DNA of 64,000 nt, taken from NCBI GenBank assembly GCA_002490665.1, contig DKUL01000067.1, positions 30,306 to 94,305 on the forward strand, given 5' to 3'. Positions 7,664 to 16,943 of this stretch are shown in pieces. The position numbers were made by a program, and so were the translations under genes. The notes beneath the pieces were generated by a model. The model was not told the origin of the DNA. It did no database searches and saw only the letters and a program-made list of their open reading frames with translations. Each line of letters begins with the position of its first letter. Position 1 is the stretch's first letter. The stretch is from Lachnospiraceae bacterium UBA7205 (lineage in GTDB: Bacteria; Bacillota; Clostridia; Lachnospirales; Lachnospiraceae).

Positions 7664-10600
7664 TTATATCCCTTTAAAATCAAAAGATAATACAAGTTTG
7701 TCTGAAGCATCCAGCAGATACTCCTCGTGCGTCCTTGCCCCCCAGCTGTCATCGCCCGCCACACCCATCTGTTCCAGGGCAATTCGCACTACCGTGTAAT
7801 ATATGGGCGGCAGCTCATGGACATGCATCGCATTTTCAAGCTCATGCGGCGTGTATGGCAGTACATTCACGCTCAAATCGTTTCCGGTGAAGCAGACACC
7901 GCGCCCCTTGTTGTCCGTGACGCTGATTCTGCGCACGCCTGTGTGGTTGCCGCACTCCTGCGGAACAAGATACTCCGCCAGGTTTTCTGTTACTTTTTTA
8001 TGATAAATACCGAGCTTCCCGCCTTTCTCGCGGTCGCAGTAGGTCTCTTCCGGTCCCAGTCCGTACCATGCCACATTTTCCAAATCCGCATCGAATTTGA
8101 ACAGCATGCCAAACTCAGGGATGTCTGAAACGCCGTCCGGTGCCTGATATTCCAACGTAGTATGAATATTGCCATCCCCTGTCACTTTGTAGGTCACAAA
8201 GCATTCCGACTCCGGCGTTGTCGGCAGTTTATAGCTGTACTTAATTATGACATTCGTGTCACTTTTTGTTATCTCAGGCTCTTTTATCTGCTGGTATAAG
8301 CTTGCGGTCTTCCACTGCGCGTACCGGAACGGCATCTGATTGCCACAGTCGTTGTCTGTCGGTGCACGCCAGAAATTCGGTTTCGGTATGGCTTTTATCA
8401 GCTCCCTGCCCGCGTACACATACGACACCAGCCCTTTTCCGCCTTTGTCAAACAATGCCTCAAAGTGCATGCCGCGCACGCCGATATTGTAGGAACCGTC
8501 GGCAATTTCAAACAATTGCGGCTCCTGGACATCGCAGGAATTGCCTGCTCCTTCCACGGTATACACGCCCTGTCCGAAAGCAACCTCGTGACCGCGCTTT
8601 GCCCAGAGGGTGTCATAGAGTAGCACGAAGCTCACTGTCACGACATACTCGCCGCCCCGCACTGCCTTCCAAGGCTCTTCGCTGCTCCATGGCGTCATGT
8701 AGCCAAATACGGGCAGTTTGTATTCTTTTGACGAAAGCGGCTCCACGTCCGTCACAACCGTTGCCCGGGCAAGCTCCTCCCCATCGAGCGCCAGTGTGAC
8801 AAGGCACTCATACCTGGATGTATTGGTAAACAGGTTTTTGTTGATGACTTCAAAACTGTCGCCATCCACCCGAACCTGTATATTCTGATAATTGAATTTT
8901 ACTTCCTGCATCTTTGGCGAAGGGTTTCTGTTTCCGCCATAGACAATGCCGTTTCCGCTAAAGTTATAATCACATGGACGGTCGTCAAAATCGCCACCAT
9001 AGCCGAGTACTTCCTTCCCATATCTGTCCTTGTGATAGAGCGACTGGTCAATATAATCCCAGATAAAGCCTCCCTGAAAAAGCGGTTCCTCGTCCGTCAA
9101 ATCCGTGTACTTGTGCATGGCGCCGCAGGAATTTCCCATTGCGTGTGTATATTCACAGAGTATAAAGGGCTTGCTCCTGTCCTTTTTCAAAAATTCCTTA
9201 ATGGCAGCCACGCTTGAATACATCTGGCTCTCCATGTCGGAGATGGTATTGATGCGCCTGTCATTGAACACGCCCTCATAGTGGACAAGCCTTGTGTCAT
9301 CCAGTTCATGGAGCTTCTGTGACATTGCATGGATGACAGAGCCGCCAAACGATTCGTTTCCGCAAGACCAGATGAGGATGGACGGATGGTTCTTGTCGCG
9401 CTGGTACATGGAATTGACCCGGTCAAGCAGGAGCGGTTCCCACTCTTTCCTGTCACCCGGAAGCGCCTGCCCGATGGGCATTTTCCCCCTGAGCACCAAG
9501 TCCCATGCCCCATGGGACTCCATGTTGCACTCGTCAATGAGATACAGTCCGTATTCATCGCACAGCTCATAGAGCCTTGAGTCATTCGGGTAATGGCTGG
9601 TGCGGATGGCATTGATGTTGTACCGTTTCATGGTGATGATGTCCTGCAGCATCTCGTCATAGTCGGGCACCCTTCCAAAACGCCCGCTGAACTCATGCCT
9701 GTTGACGCCCTTGAACACGATGCGTTTTCCGTTCAGCGTCATGATGCCGTTGTCCATCGCAAAACGCCGGAAGCCGACTTTTTGCGGAACGATTTCGACG
9801 ACATTTCCATCCGCATCATACAAGGTAATCAATAGTTCATATAAAAACGGCTCCTCCGCACTCCAGAGCATCGGTTCGTCCACTGTCATGTGAACCGCCG
9901 GATTTTCGCCGTTTACAAGTGTGATTTCTGTCCTGGCAGCTTCTGAGATATCGGAAAGCGTCAATTCTGCCCTGACAGAACCTTCTGCCTGTCTGGCCGT
10001 CACAGTCAGCGAAACCACCAGATCCGCCCTGGTGTAATCCGCATTCAAATCAGTCCGAATCCGAATGTCACTGACATGCGTGTCAGGAATCGCATACAGA
10101 TAGACGCTCCGGAAAATTCCCGAGAAGCGGAAGAAATCCTGATCCTCGCACCAGCTTCCGCTCGTCCATTTGTACACCTGGACGGCAAGCTTGTTTTCAC
10201 CCGCTTTCAGTACATCTGTCAGCTCAAAGTCCGACGGCGTGAAGCTGTCCTCGCTGTAGCCGACATAACTGCCATTGCACCAGAGTGTAAATCCGCTCTC
10301 GACACCCTGAAAGGAAACAAAGACCCGCTTTCCCGCAAACTGCGCAGGCACGGTAAAGTATTTGACATAGCTTGCTGTCGGATTGAAGCGTGTCGGTATC
10401 TCACCCGGCTCAACGACCTCATGCCCGTCCCACGGATACTGCACATTGACATACTGGGGCTTGTCATATCCCTCGAGCTGGATATGCGCGGGTACACGGA
10501 TGTCATCCCAGCTGCGGCAGTCTGTGTCATTTTTGAAAAAATTGTCCGGCGCATCCTCCATATTTTTTGCATATTTGAATTTCCAGACACCGTCCAGCGA

Positions 10601-10723
10601 CTGTTTCAGGCTCTGGATATTCTGTACAAATTCGGCTTCGCTCAGATAATACTTGTGGTCTGAGTGCGCCGCGATTCGATTCTCCCCATAAAACAGGGGA
10701 TTCTTTATTTTTTCATCCATCAT
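7664..10723 (-). CDS. lacZ: Beta-galactosidase, glycoside hydrolase family 2
   Basis: About 1019 aa, the usual LacZ length. Domain order is sugar-binding, immunoglobulin-like, TIM barrel, immunoglobulin-like and the beta-galactosidase small-chain domain. The acid/base Glu sits in SCGNESFGG and the nucleophile Glu in ILCEYTHAMGNS; the small-chain domain shows FWRAPTDNDCGNQMP. With no signal peptide it acts in the cytoplasm on galacto-oligosaccharides or lactose. The start is the ATG six bases after GAGG; an in-frame GTG at 10741 lacks a good ribosome binding site. It sits directly behind an AraC gene in the galactan operon and is the likely final step releasing galactose. Confidence 0.93.
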   Translation of the reverse strand: MMDEKIKNPLFYGENRIAAHSDHKYYLSEAEFVQNIQSLKQSLDGVWKFKYAKNMEDAPDNFFKNDTDCRSWDDIRVPAHIQLEGYDKPQYVNVQYPWDGHEVVEPGEIPTRFNPTASYVKYFTVPAQFAGKRVFVSFQGVESGFTLWCNGSYVGYSEDSFTPSDFELTDVLKAGENKLAVQVYKWTSGSWCEDQDFFRFSGIFRSVYLYAIPDTHVSDIRIRTDLNADYTRADLVVSLTVTARQAEGSVRAELTLSDISEAARTEITLVNGENPAVHMTVDEPMLWSAEEPFLYELLITLYDADGNVVEIVPQKVGFRRFAMDNGIMTLNGKRIVFKGVNRHEFSGRFGRVPDYDEMLQDIITMKRYNINAIRTSHYPNDSRLYELCDEYGLYLIDECNMESHGAWDLVLRGKMPIGQALPGDRKEWEPLLLDRVNSMYQRDKNHPSILIWSCGNESFGGSVIHAMSQKLHELDDTRLVHYEGVFNDRRINTISDMESQMYSSVAAIKEFLKKDRSKPFILCEYTHAMGNSCGAMHKYTDLTDEEPLFQGGFIWDYIDQSLYHKDRYGKEVLGYGGDFDDRPCDYNFSGNGIVYGGNRNPSPKMQEVKFNYQNIQVRVDGDSFEVINKNLFTNTSRYECLVTLALDGEELARATVVTDVEPLSSKEYKLPVFGYMTPWSSEEPWKAVRGGEYVVTVSFVLLYDTLWAKRGHEVAFGQGVYTVEGAGNSCDVQEPQLFEIADGSYNIGVRGMHFEALFDKGGKGLVSYVYAGRELIKAIPKPNFWRAPTDNDCGNQMPFRYAQWKTASLYQQIKEPEITKSDTNVIIKYSYKLPTTPESECFVTYKVTGDGNIHTTLEYQAPDGVSDIPEFGMLFKFDADLENVAWYGLGPEETYCDREKGGKLGIYHKKVTENLAEYLVPQECGNHTGVRRISVTDNKGRGVCFTGNDLSVNVLPYTPHELENAMHVHELPPIYYTVVRIALEQMGVAGDDSWGARTHEEYLLDASDKLVLSFDFKGI

Positions 10724-10742
10724 AAATATCCTCTTTTTCACG

Positions 10743-11669
10743 CTACCACCCTTTCAGGGCAGATATTTTATATTCCAGAAGCTTCCCCTCATGGTTGTCA
10801 GGGCGTTTCTTCCACTGATATGGTGAAGTGCCGATAATGCGCCGGAAATTCCGGTTAAATGTCGACGGCGTGATAAATCCCACCTTTTCCGCCACATCCT
10901 CCATGCTGATATCCGTCTTGTCAATCAGCTCGCACGCCTTTTTCACACGCACGAAGTTCACATACTCGACCGGTGTCATGTTCATCTTTTCCTGAAATAC
11001 GCGCCTGAAATGGGTCTCGCTCATGTGGCATTCTTTCGCCAAATCCGCAATTTTAAAATTATCGGGATAATTTTTTTCCACGTATTCAATTGCATTTTCC
11101 AGTTGAAGGCTGTTGTACTTCCCGCATGGATGCCCCATTCCCCTGCCATTGAAACGCGCAATTTCAAACAGCAGCGAATAGACCAGGCCTGCCACACAGT
11201 CCCGGTAATGCTCCCCCTTGTTCTGCATTTCCTCAAAGACGGAACGAACAAGCGTGACAATCATGGGATTCTCCTCTGTCCTTATAAAAAATGCGTTTCT
11301 GCCAACTGCATCCATGATATCCCTGATTTCCTGCGCGGATTTTCCCCCTTGCCTTAGTATGTCCCCGGGGCTGACATAGATATACTCCCAGAATGCCCTG
11401 ACATCTGTGTCACTTTTTGTCACATGCAGAAAGTTTGCCGGTATGCATGAGACCATTCCCGAACCGAAACGGTACATCGCGTCCTCTATGACCAGGTCTC
11501 CGTCCCCATAATGGCAGTAACCAATCTCCATCAGGTTGTGAAAATGCATGTTGTCTATGTTTTCCCCATAAACCTGTATCCACTTTTCCCCCATCAGCAC
11601 CAGTACCGGCTCCTCCTGTGGCACCTCATAAAACCGGAATTCCGCAGTCCTCTTTTTCTTCTTCGGCAT
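10743..11669 (-). CDS. AraC-family regulator with cupin sensor, galactan operon
   Basis: 308 aa. An N-terminal AraC-type cupin (MHFHNLMEIGYCHYGDGDL; AFWEYIYVSPGD) precedes a C-terminal AraC double helix-turn-helix (FKIADLAKECHMSETHFRRVF; SMEDVAEKVGFITPSTFNRNFRR, then GTSPYQWKKRP). The start is the ATG six bases after GGAGG; a codon 30 bases upstream would include the ribosome binding site within the gene. It is co-transcribed with LacI upstream and lacZ downstream. It probably senses a galactoside and activates this or a linked promoter. Confidence 0.88.
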   Translation of the reverse strand: MPKKKKRTAEFRFYEVPQEEPVLVLMGEKWIQVYGENIDNMHFHNLMEIGYCHYGDGDLVIEDAMYRFGSGMVSCIPANFLHVTKSDTDVRAFWEYIYVSPGDILRQGGKSAQEIRDIMDAVGRNAFFIRTEENPMIVTLVRSVFEEMQNKGEHYRDCVAGLVYSLLFEIARFNGRGMGHPCGKYNSLQLENAIEYVEKNYPDNFKIADLAKECHMSETHFRRVFQEKMNMTPVEYVNFVRVKKACELIDKTDISMEDVAEKVGFITPSTFNRNFRRIIGTSPYQWKKRPDNHEGKLLEYKISALKGW

Positions 11670-11701
11670 ATTCATCCTCCATGTCGCCAGCTCGTGCACC
11701 T

Positions 11702-12727
11702 TTAAAAAAGTGTGGAGGCCCTGGTGACCAGTTCGTAATCCACCCGGGTTTTCCCCTGAACCTCCATGCCGCCGATATAATCCAAAAGCGTTTTGCAGGT
11801 CAGCGCCCCGAGCGCCTTATCGTCAAACCCAAGTGAAGTTATGGCAGGCTTATTATTTTTCAGCAGTGCGCTGTCATAAAAGGAAGCTACCTGAATCTGC
11901 TGTGGAACAGCAATGTCTTTTTTCGCAAGAATCTGCAATACAGACAGGCAGACGACATCATCCATGCAGACAATACACTCTGCCCTGGCGCGTATCAGGC
12001 ATTCAACCGCATCCTGTATCCTTGCCGGACTGTCGCAGTCCTCGAAGACAAGCGTCTCATCCAGTTCCTGCCGTGCACGCACAAAAGCTTCCTGATAGCC
12101 GCGCATTCTGGTGCGGTTGACGACATAGTTTTTGCTGCCGCCTATCAGCCCGATTTTTCTCAAGCCGCTGTCCAGCATACGGCTTATCATCTCCCGGCAG
12201 CCTGACTTGTGGTCATTGTCAACCTGCAGGATGTTTTTGTCTCCTGAAGTGCCCATCAGCACAAACGGAATATTATGCTCTTTCAGGAGATACACATTCC
12301 TGTCCTCTATCATGGAACGGCTGAGAATCACGCCGTCCATCTTATTGTTTGCAATCATGCGTTCAAGATTTGCGGAGGAATTTGCGGATGTCGTCACAAG
12401 CATGACATCATAGTCATGTGCGGACGCCTCCTCGCAAATTCCCTGCATACTGTTCTGGAAAAAAGGCATATCCGCAAGATTACAGTCTCCGGGAATCACA
12501 AGCGCAATGTTGTATGTCTTTTTCTGCGCAAGCCCTTTTGCAATCACGTTTGGTTTATAGTCATTGGCAGCTATGTAATCCAGCACCCTCTGCCTGGTGT
12601 CCTCGCCAATGCGCCCCTTGCCTGATATTGCCCGCGAAACTGTCGTTTTCGAGACACTCAGTGCCTCCGCGACATCAGAAATCGTAATCTTATGGTTCGC
12701 CATCCCTTCATTGCGAAATACTTCCAT
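11702..12727 (-). CDS. LacI-family transcriptional regulator of the galactan operon
   Basis: 341 aa. The N-terminal LacI helix-turn-helix (ITISDVAEALSVSKTTVSRAISG) and hinge helix (NVIAKGLAQ) are followed by a periplasmic-binding-protein-like sensor (VDNDHKSGCREMISRML; LIGGS; ITSLGFDDKALG). Start chosen because AAAGGA lies seven bases upstream. It is the third gene of the operon whose promoter carries a LacI-type operator at 15446-15463, so autoregulated repression relieved by a galactose-derived ligand is the simplest model. The operator assignment is inference from the motif. Confidence 0.92.
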   Translation of the reverse strand: MEVFRNEGMANHKITISDVAEALSVSKTTVSRAISGKGRIGEDTRQRVLDYIAANDYKPNVIAKGLAQKKTYNIALVIPGDCNLADMPFFQNSMQGICEEASAHDYDVMLVTTSANSSANLERMIANNKMDGVILSRSMIEDRNVYLLKEHNIPFVLMGTSGDKNILQVDNDHKSGCREMISRMLDSGLRKIGLIGGSKNYVVNRTRMRGYQEAFVRARQELDETLVFEDCDSPARIQDAVECLIRARAECIVCMDDVVCLSVLQILAKKDIAVPQQIQVASFYDSALLKNNKPAITSLGFDDKALGALTCKTLLDYIGGMEVQGKTRVDYELVTRASTLF

Positions 12728-12747
12728 ATATCATTCCTTTACGTGTA

Positions 12748-14259
12748 TCAGATGGATTCAATAAAGCGCTGGAATGCTGCCCTGCCCTCGTCGTCCCGCT
12801 TGTAGACGCCTGCGTGTTCAAGCACCTTTCCAAACACGATACCCACTTCCTTCTGAATGATGTCCATCACATTGTCCGGATTGACGTCGTCATATGCGGG
12901 AAGAAACGCGTCTACCCAGTCTGCATGCTTTTCAAGCACTTCATTCCTGCGGATGTCCTCCTTCGCAAGAATCGCACCGGCAAGCTGTTCCAGCTCTGAC
13001 TTTAATCTGGAAGGGAGCACCGCAAGTCCCATCACCTCAATCAGCCCGATATTTTCTTTCTTGATATGGTGCAGCTCCGCGTGCGGATGATAGACGCCAA
13101 GCGGATGTTCCTCCGTCGTGATATTGTTCCTGAGCACCAGGTCAAGTTCATATTTGTCACCGCGTTTTCTCGCAATCGGCGTGATGGTATTGTGTGGTTC
13201 CCCATCCGTCTCCGCAAAAATAAATGCTGCCTCATCCGTATACCCGCGCCATTTTGTAAGAATGACATCCGCAAGCTCGATGATTCTGTTGTAATCCTTA
13301 TGGGAAAGACGGATAACGGACATCGGCCACTTGACAATACCGGCGCTGATATCCTCAAAGCCCTTGACCGTAAACGCCTTCTCGACCGGTGCCTTTGCCA
13401 TCGCAAACTCATAGTTGCCGCCCTGGAAATGGTCATGGCTCAGGATGGAACCACCCACGATAGGCAAATCCGCATTGGAGCCCACAAAATAGTGCGGGAA
13501 CTGCTCCACAAAATTGAAGAGCTTGACAAACGTGTCATGTTCAATCTTCATCGGAATGTGCTGGCTGTTAAACACGATGCAGTGCTCATTGTAATATACA
13601 TACGGCGAATACTGGAATCCCCACTTGTTTCCCTGAATCGTGACAGGGATAATCCTGTGGTTCTGTCTTGCCGGATGGTTTACGCGTCCCGCATACCCCT
13701 CATTTTCCATGCACAGCTGGCACTTGGGATATCCGCTCTGTTTCGCATTCTTGGCAGCCGCGATTGCCTTGGGATCCTTCTCCGGCTTTGAAAGGTTAAT
13801 GGTAATGTCCATCTCGCCATACGCTGTATCCGCCTTCCATTTCTTGTCACGCGCAATGCGGTAACGCCTGATATAGTCTGTGTTCTGGCTGAATGCATAG
13901 TACCAGTCCGTTGCCGCTTTTGCGCCTTTCTCCTCATACAGCTTCTGAAAAGCACCGATTACGTCCGAGGGACGCGGAACAAGCATCCCCATGATTTTTG
14001 TGTCAAACAAATCCCTGTATACAACACTGTCGTCCGGAAGCATTCCTTTTTCCACAGCATAGTCAAGCATCTGTTTTAACAGTCCCTCGAGGTCAAATGC
14101 CGCCACATCCGTGATGGCTTCCAGATTCTGCGGCTCCTCATACTCATCCAGCCCGAACAGCTCAAGCAGCGTGTTGGTGACGTAGACCTTATCCGCCTCA
14201 TCGACCAGCCCTGCCGCAATACCATAGTTTACAAGCTCTGCTATATTCTCTGTAATCAT
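12748..14259 (-). CDS. galT: UDP-glucose-hexose-1-phosphate uridylyltransferase, Gram-positive class II
   Basis: 503 aa, the length of the class II GalT of Firmicutes rather than the ~350-aa E. coli type. It transfers UMP between UDP-glucose and galactose-1-phosphate in the Leloir pathway. Features visible are NIAELVNYG near the N-terminus, the cysteine pair CQLCMENEGYAGR, HPARQNHR, and the histidine-rich GGSILSHDHFQGG. AAAGGAG lies upstream of the ATG. It follows the galactanase gene by 18 bp. galK and galE are absent from this window, so galactose phosphorylation is encoded elsewhere. Confidence 0.95.
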   Translation of the reverse strand: MITENIAELVNYGIAAGLVDEADKVYVTNTLLELFGLDEYEEPQNLEAITDVAAFDLEGLLKQMLDYAVEKGMLPDDSVVYRDLFDTKIMGMLVPRPSDVIGAFQKLYEEKGAKAATDWYYAFSQNTDYIRRYRIARDKKWKADTAYGEMDITINLSKPEKDPKAIAAAKNAKQSGYPKCQLCMENEGYAGRVNHPARQNHRIIPVTIQGNKWGFQYSPYVYYNEHCIVFNSQHIPMKIEHDTFVKLFNFVEQFPHYFVGSNADLPIVGGSILSHDHFQGGNYEFAMAKAPVEKAFTVKGFEDISAGIVKWPMSVIRLSHKDYNRIIELADVILTKWRGYTDEAAFIFAETDGEPHNTITPIARKRGDKYELDLVLRNNITTEEHPLGVYHPHAELHHIKKENIGLIEVMGLAVLPSRLKSELEQLAGAILAKEDIRRNEVLEKHADWVDAFLPAYDDVNPDNVMDIIQKEVGIVFGKVLEHAGVYKRDDEGRAAFQRFIESI

Positions 14260-14277
14260 CGTCCCATTCTCCTTTTT

Positions 14278-15396
14278 TTATTTTGGCTGATAGTCCCTGA
14301 TAACCTGTAGTGCCGGAAGTGCATTTCCATCATAGTCAAACAGCGCCTGGTTGGCCCACTCGTTTCCTCCCGGTCCTGCCTCCCTGATATATGCGAGCGC
14401 CTCATCCGTTGCCCAGCCGCTGCCCTCCACCGGAAGCCATCCTGCCTCCCAGTAGAAGAATCCCCTGCCTTTGTTCTCCGGGACATTCTCAAGCGTCTCA
14501 AGAAAGGCTTTCATAAATTCACACTGTCCGTCCTTTGTCATGGGGAACGGTACCTTTTCGCAGAGTGCCGGTCTTGTCGCCATCCCCTTGCGCTTCTCCG
14601 GCGCAAGCTTTTCGTATGCGGCATAATCCTCCATCGTGTGCCCCATGGAAACCTCTGCGATGACAAGCTCTTTTCCATAACGAACCGCTATGTCATTCAT
14701 GTTGTTTGACAGGTCGCCAAGCGTGCCATGCCAGAAGGGATAGTAGGAAAGTCCGATAATGTCAAAATCCTCTCCCTTGTTGACATTGATATACTGGTCA
14801 AACCATTCCCTGTACAGCGCGTTGTTGCCGCCGTTGTCCAGGTGTATCATAATCTTTGCAGTCGGACATGTCTCCTTCACCGCCCGGATGCCCGCACTGA
14901 CAAAGCGTGCGATGTTGGCATAGTTGGGCACCTGTCCCTCCGGCCAGAGCAGTCCGTTGGAAAGCTCATTGCCCACCTGCACCATGTCGGGAACAGCACC
15001 TTCGCTGATAAAGCCTGTCATCTTTTCCCTGGTAAAGTCATATACTGCCTGTTCGAGCCAGCTGGCATCATATCCCTCCCACGCCTTTGGCTTGCGCTGC
15101 TTTCCGGGGTCTGCCCAGAAATCGCTGTAGTGAAAATCAAGCAGAAATCCGAGTCCCGCAGCCTTCACGCGCTTTGCCATGCGCAGCGTCGTTTCATAGT
15201 CCGTGTTTCCGGCGCCATACGGCTTTCCTTCCGGCGACTTGGGGTCATTCCAGAGCCTGAGGCGGATATAGTTGGTGTCATAGCGCTTAAGGATTTCGAT
15301 TAATTCCCCTTCCCTGCCATCGTCATAATATTTTGCGCCCAGCTTTTCAATTTCGTCCAATGATGAGATGTCCATTCCTTTGATATAATCCAGCAT
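14278..15396 (-). CDS. Arabinogalactan endo-beta-1,4-galactanase, GH53
   Basis: 372 aa, the first gene of the operon. It hydrolyses beta-1,4-galactan, the side chain of pectin. The acid/base Glu lies in MVQVGNELSNGLLW and the nucleophile Glu in LVIAEVSMGHT, as in GH53; the opening YIKGMDISSL and NYIRLRLWNDP are also typical. There is no signal peptide, so it probably works in the cytoplasm on imported galacto-oligosaccharides, which is less usual than secretion. The start follows GGAG; a 66-codon upstream extension lies across the promoter and operator and is rejected. Confidence 0.93.
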   Translation of the reverse strand: MLDYIKGMDISSLDEIEKLGAKYYDDGREGELIEILKRYDTNYIRLRLWNDPKSPEGKPYGAGNTDYETTLRMAKRVKAAGLGFLLDFHYSDFWADPGKQRKPKAWEGYDASWLEQAVYDFTREKMTGFISEGAVPDMVQVGNELSNGLLWPEGQVPNYANIARFVSAGIRAVKETCPTAKIMIHLDNGGNNALYREWFDQYINVNKGEDFDIIGLSYYPFWHGTLGDLSNNMNDIAVRYGKELVIAEVSMGHTMEDYAAYEKLAPEKRKGMATRPALCEKVPFPMTKDGQCEFMKAFLETLENVPENKGRGFFYWEAGWLPVEGSGWATDEALAYIREAGPGGNEWANQALFDYDGNALPALQVIRDYQPK

Positions 15397-15445
15397 ACTT
15401 TTTCTCCACTTTCTTCCCTTTGGGATATCCTGTCTTTTTGCTCTT

Positions 15446-15463
15446 TGCGCAACCGCTTGCGCA
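15446..15463. promoter_or_regulatory. LacI-type operator of the galactan operon
   Basis: TGCGCAA, four bases, TTGCGCA: perfect 7-bp inverted arms matching the GCAAnCGnTTGC core of LacI-family operators. It lies about 10 bp downstream of the -10 box, over the expected transcription start, where a bound repressor blocks initiation. The cognate regulator is probably the LacI protein of the same operon. Confidence 0.8.
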
Positions 15464-15472
15464 TCTGTATTT

Positions 15473-15501
15473 ATCATAACAAAGCCAGTCCCATAAGTCA
15501 A
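15473..15501 (-). promoter_or_regulatory. Promoter of the galactan operon
   Basis: On the minus strand TTGACT, a 17-bp spacer, then TATGAT, followed by the operator and 50 bp later the GH53 ribosome binding site. No other equally good promoter was noticed inside the operon, so all seven genes probably depend on it. Confidence 0.8.
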
Positions 15502-15594
15502 TATTCCAGCGCATAATCTATATAAAAAAATGCGCTGTCTTTTTGTTACTTTTATACAAAACCCCGGCAGTTTCCTTTCCGCGTCCGTGTGCAT

Positions 15595-15636
15595 AGAAAG
15601 GGAAACAACGCACTTCGCTACGCTATCCCCCTTTCT
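15595..15636 (-). terminator. Hairpin downstream of the PfkB kinase gene
   Basis: Arms AGAAAGGG and CCCTTTCT separated by 26 bases that contain a smaller TAGCG/CGCTA dyad. It follows the kinase stop codon by 15 bp. There is no long T-run, so it may be a repeat-derived hairpin. Confidence 0.4.
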
Positions 15637-15650
15637 AAATTCAAGAATTA

Positions 15651-16697
15651 TTATCTGTTCATTTCCAGCTGTGGTCCTGTGGACTGGTGATTCCGAATGA
15701 TTCCGTCAATTTCCTTTAAGTCAGAGGACGGCAAGTCACCAGGAATTGTGTTCTTGACTGCCGCCGTCGCATTTCCGTACTCCATCGCCTTCGTGCAGTC
15801 CATGTTGTGGGACAGCAGTCCGTACAATGCGCCTGATATATATGCGTCGCCGCTGCCAATGCGGTCTACCACATCAATATTTTCGTATGGTTTTTCCTGC
15901 ACATAGGTGTCGTGAATCGCGTCATAGATGCAGGAGCCAAACGAGTGAATCTTTGGCGAGTGGACGATGCGCTGTGTGGAGGCAACGACACTGATATGAT
16001 AATCTTTTGTGAAGCTCTTCATCATTTCCTGCACTGTGCCTTCTTTTTTGAATGTGAGTCTCGCCGTTTCTTCCGAGCAGAAAAAAACATCTACATATGG
16101 AAGTATCTGCTCAATGCACGCTTTTGCCTCCTCGCCTGTCCATAAGTTCCCCCTGAAATTCACATCGAAGGATATCAGCGTGCCGCACTCCTTGAAACGC
16201 TTTATCATCTCAATGGCAGTCTCCCTTGTCTTCTGCCCCAGCGCAAGCGTGATGCCTGTCGTGTGGAAACAGCGTGTCGAGGTGAACATCTCCTCCGGAA
16301 AATCATCTATTGATATCTGGGTAAACGCCGTGTTTTTCCTGTCGTACACTACATTTGGCTTTCTTGGATGCGCCCCGTACTCGTAATAATATATGCCAAG
16401 CCTTGCGTCCTTTGACTTGTCATATACCAGATAATCGTCACTGACACCGCAGAAACGCACCCTGTTTTGTATGTATCTTCCCAGGTCATTTGCCGGAACC
16501 CTTGATATGATGCCCGTGCGCAGACCCAGAAGCGACGTGCCTGATACAACGTTGAGTTCCGCGCCGCCTGCCTGTTTCTGGAACGCGTCCCCCCTGGTCA
16601 GGCGCTCATTTACCGGAGGTGAGAGACGCAGCAGAATCTCCCCGAGCGCCAACAAATCAAATCCCCTTCGTTTGAATGTTTCTTTCCTTGTATCCAT
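15651..16697 (-). CDS. kdgK: PfkB-family sugar kinase, probably 2-keto-3-deoxygluconate kinase
   Basis: 348 aa. A ribokinase-fold kinase with the N-terminal signature FDLLALGEILLRLSPP, the glycine-rich KQAGGAELNVV, and the C-terminal anion-hole and catalytic Asp motif DRIGSGDAYISGAL. Spacing and motifs resemble KdgK, which phosphorylates KDG in pectin and uronate catabolism; fructokinase or another PfkB kinase cannot be excluded. Of three nearby starts (16706, 16703, 16697) the last fits the GAGGAG spacing best. It is a single gene, divergent from htrA. A pectin-derived substrate would fit the neighbouring galactan operon. Confidence 0.75.
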   Translation of the reverse strand: MDTRKETFKRRGFDLLALGEILLRLSPPVNERLTRGDAFQKQAGGAELNVVSGTSLLGLRTGIISRVPANDLGRYIQNRVRFCGVSDDYLVYDKSKDARLGIYYYEYGAHPRKPNVVYDRKNTAFTQISIDDFPEEMFTSTRCFHTTGITLALGQKTRETAIEMIKRFKECGTLISFDVNFRGNLWTGEEAKACIEQILPYVDVFFCSEETARLTFKKEGTVQEMMKSFTKDYHISVVASTQRIVHSPKIHSFGSCIYDAIHDTYVQEKPYENIDVVDRIGSGDAYISGALYGLLSHNMDCTKAMEYGNATAAVKNTIPGDLPSSDLKEIDGIIRNHQSTGPQLEMNR

Positions 16698-16943
16698 ACG
16701 CATCACTCCTCATATAAATTAAATTTTTACCGATCCTTGCATACCGCGTCTGGCTGTAAGCCCTTACAGCATCTATTGTACCACACAGGTCTGAAAATAT
16801 CCACCTTTTTCGAATATTGGTGTTCACAAATTTATCACACTTAGATAACATTTGAAACACAATTTCAGTTTATATTATAACCATAGCAGCGATACAAAAC
16901 ATTTTCAAATAAAAAATTTGTTTGTTGAAAGGAGATATCCATT

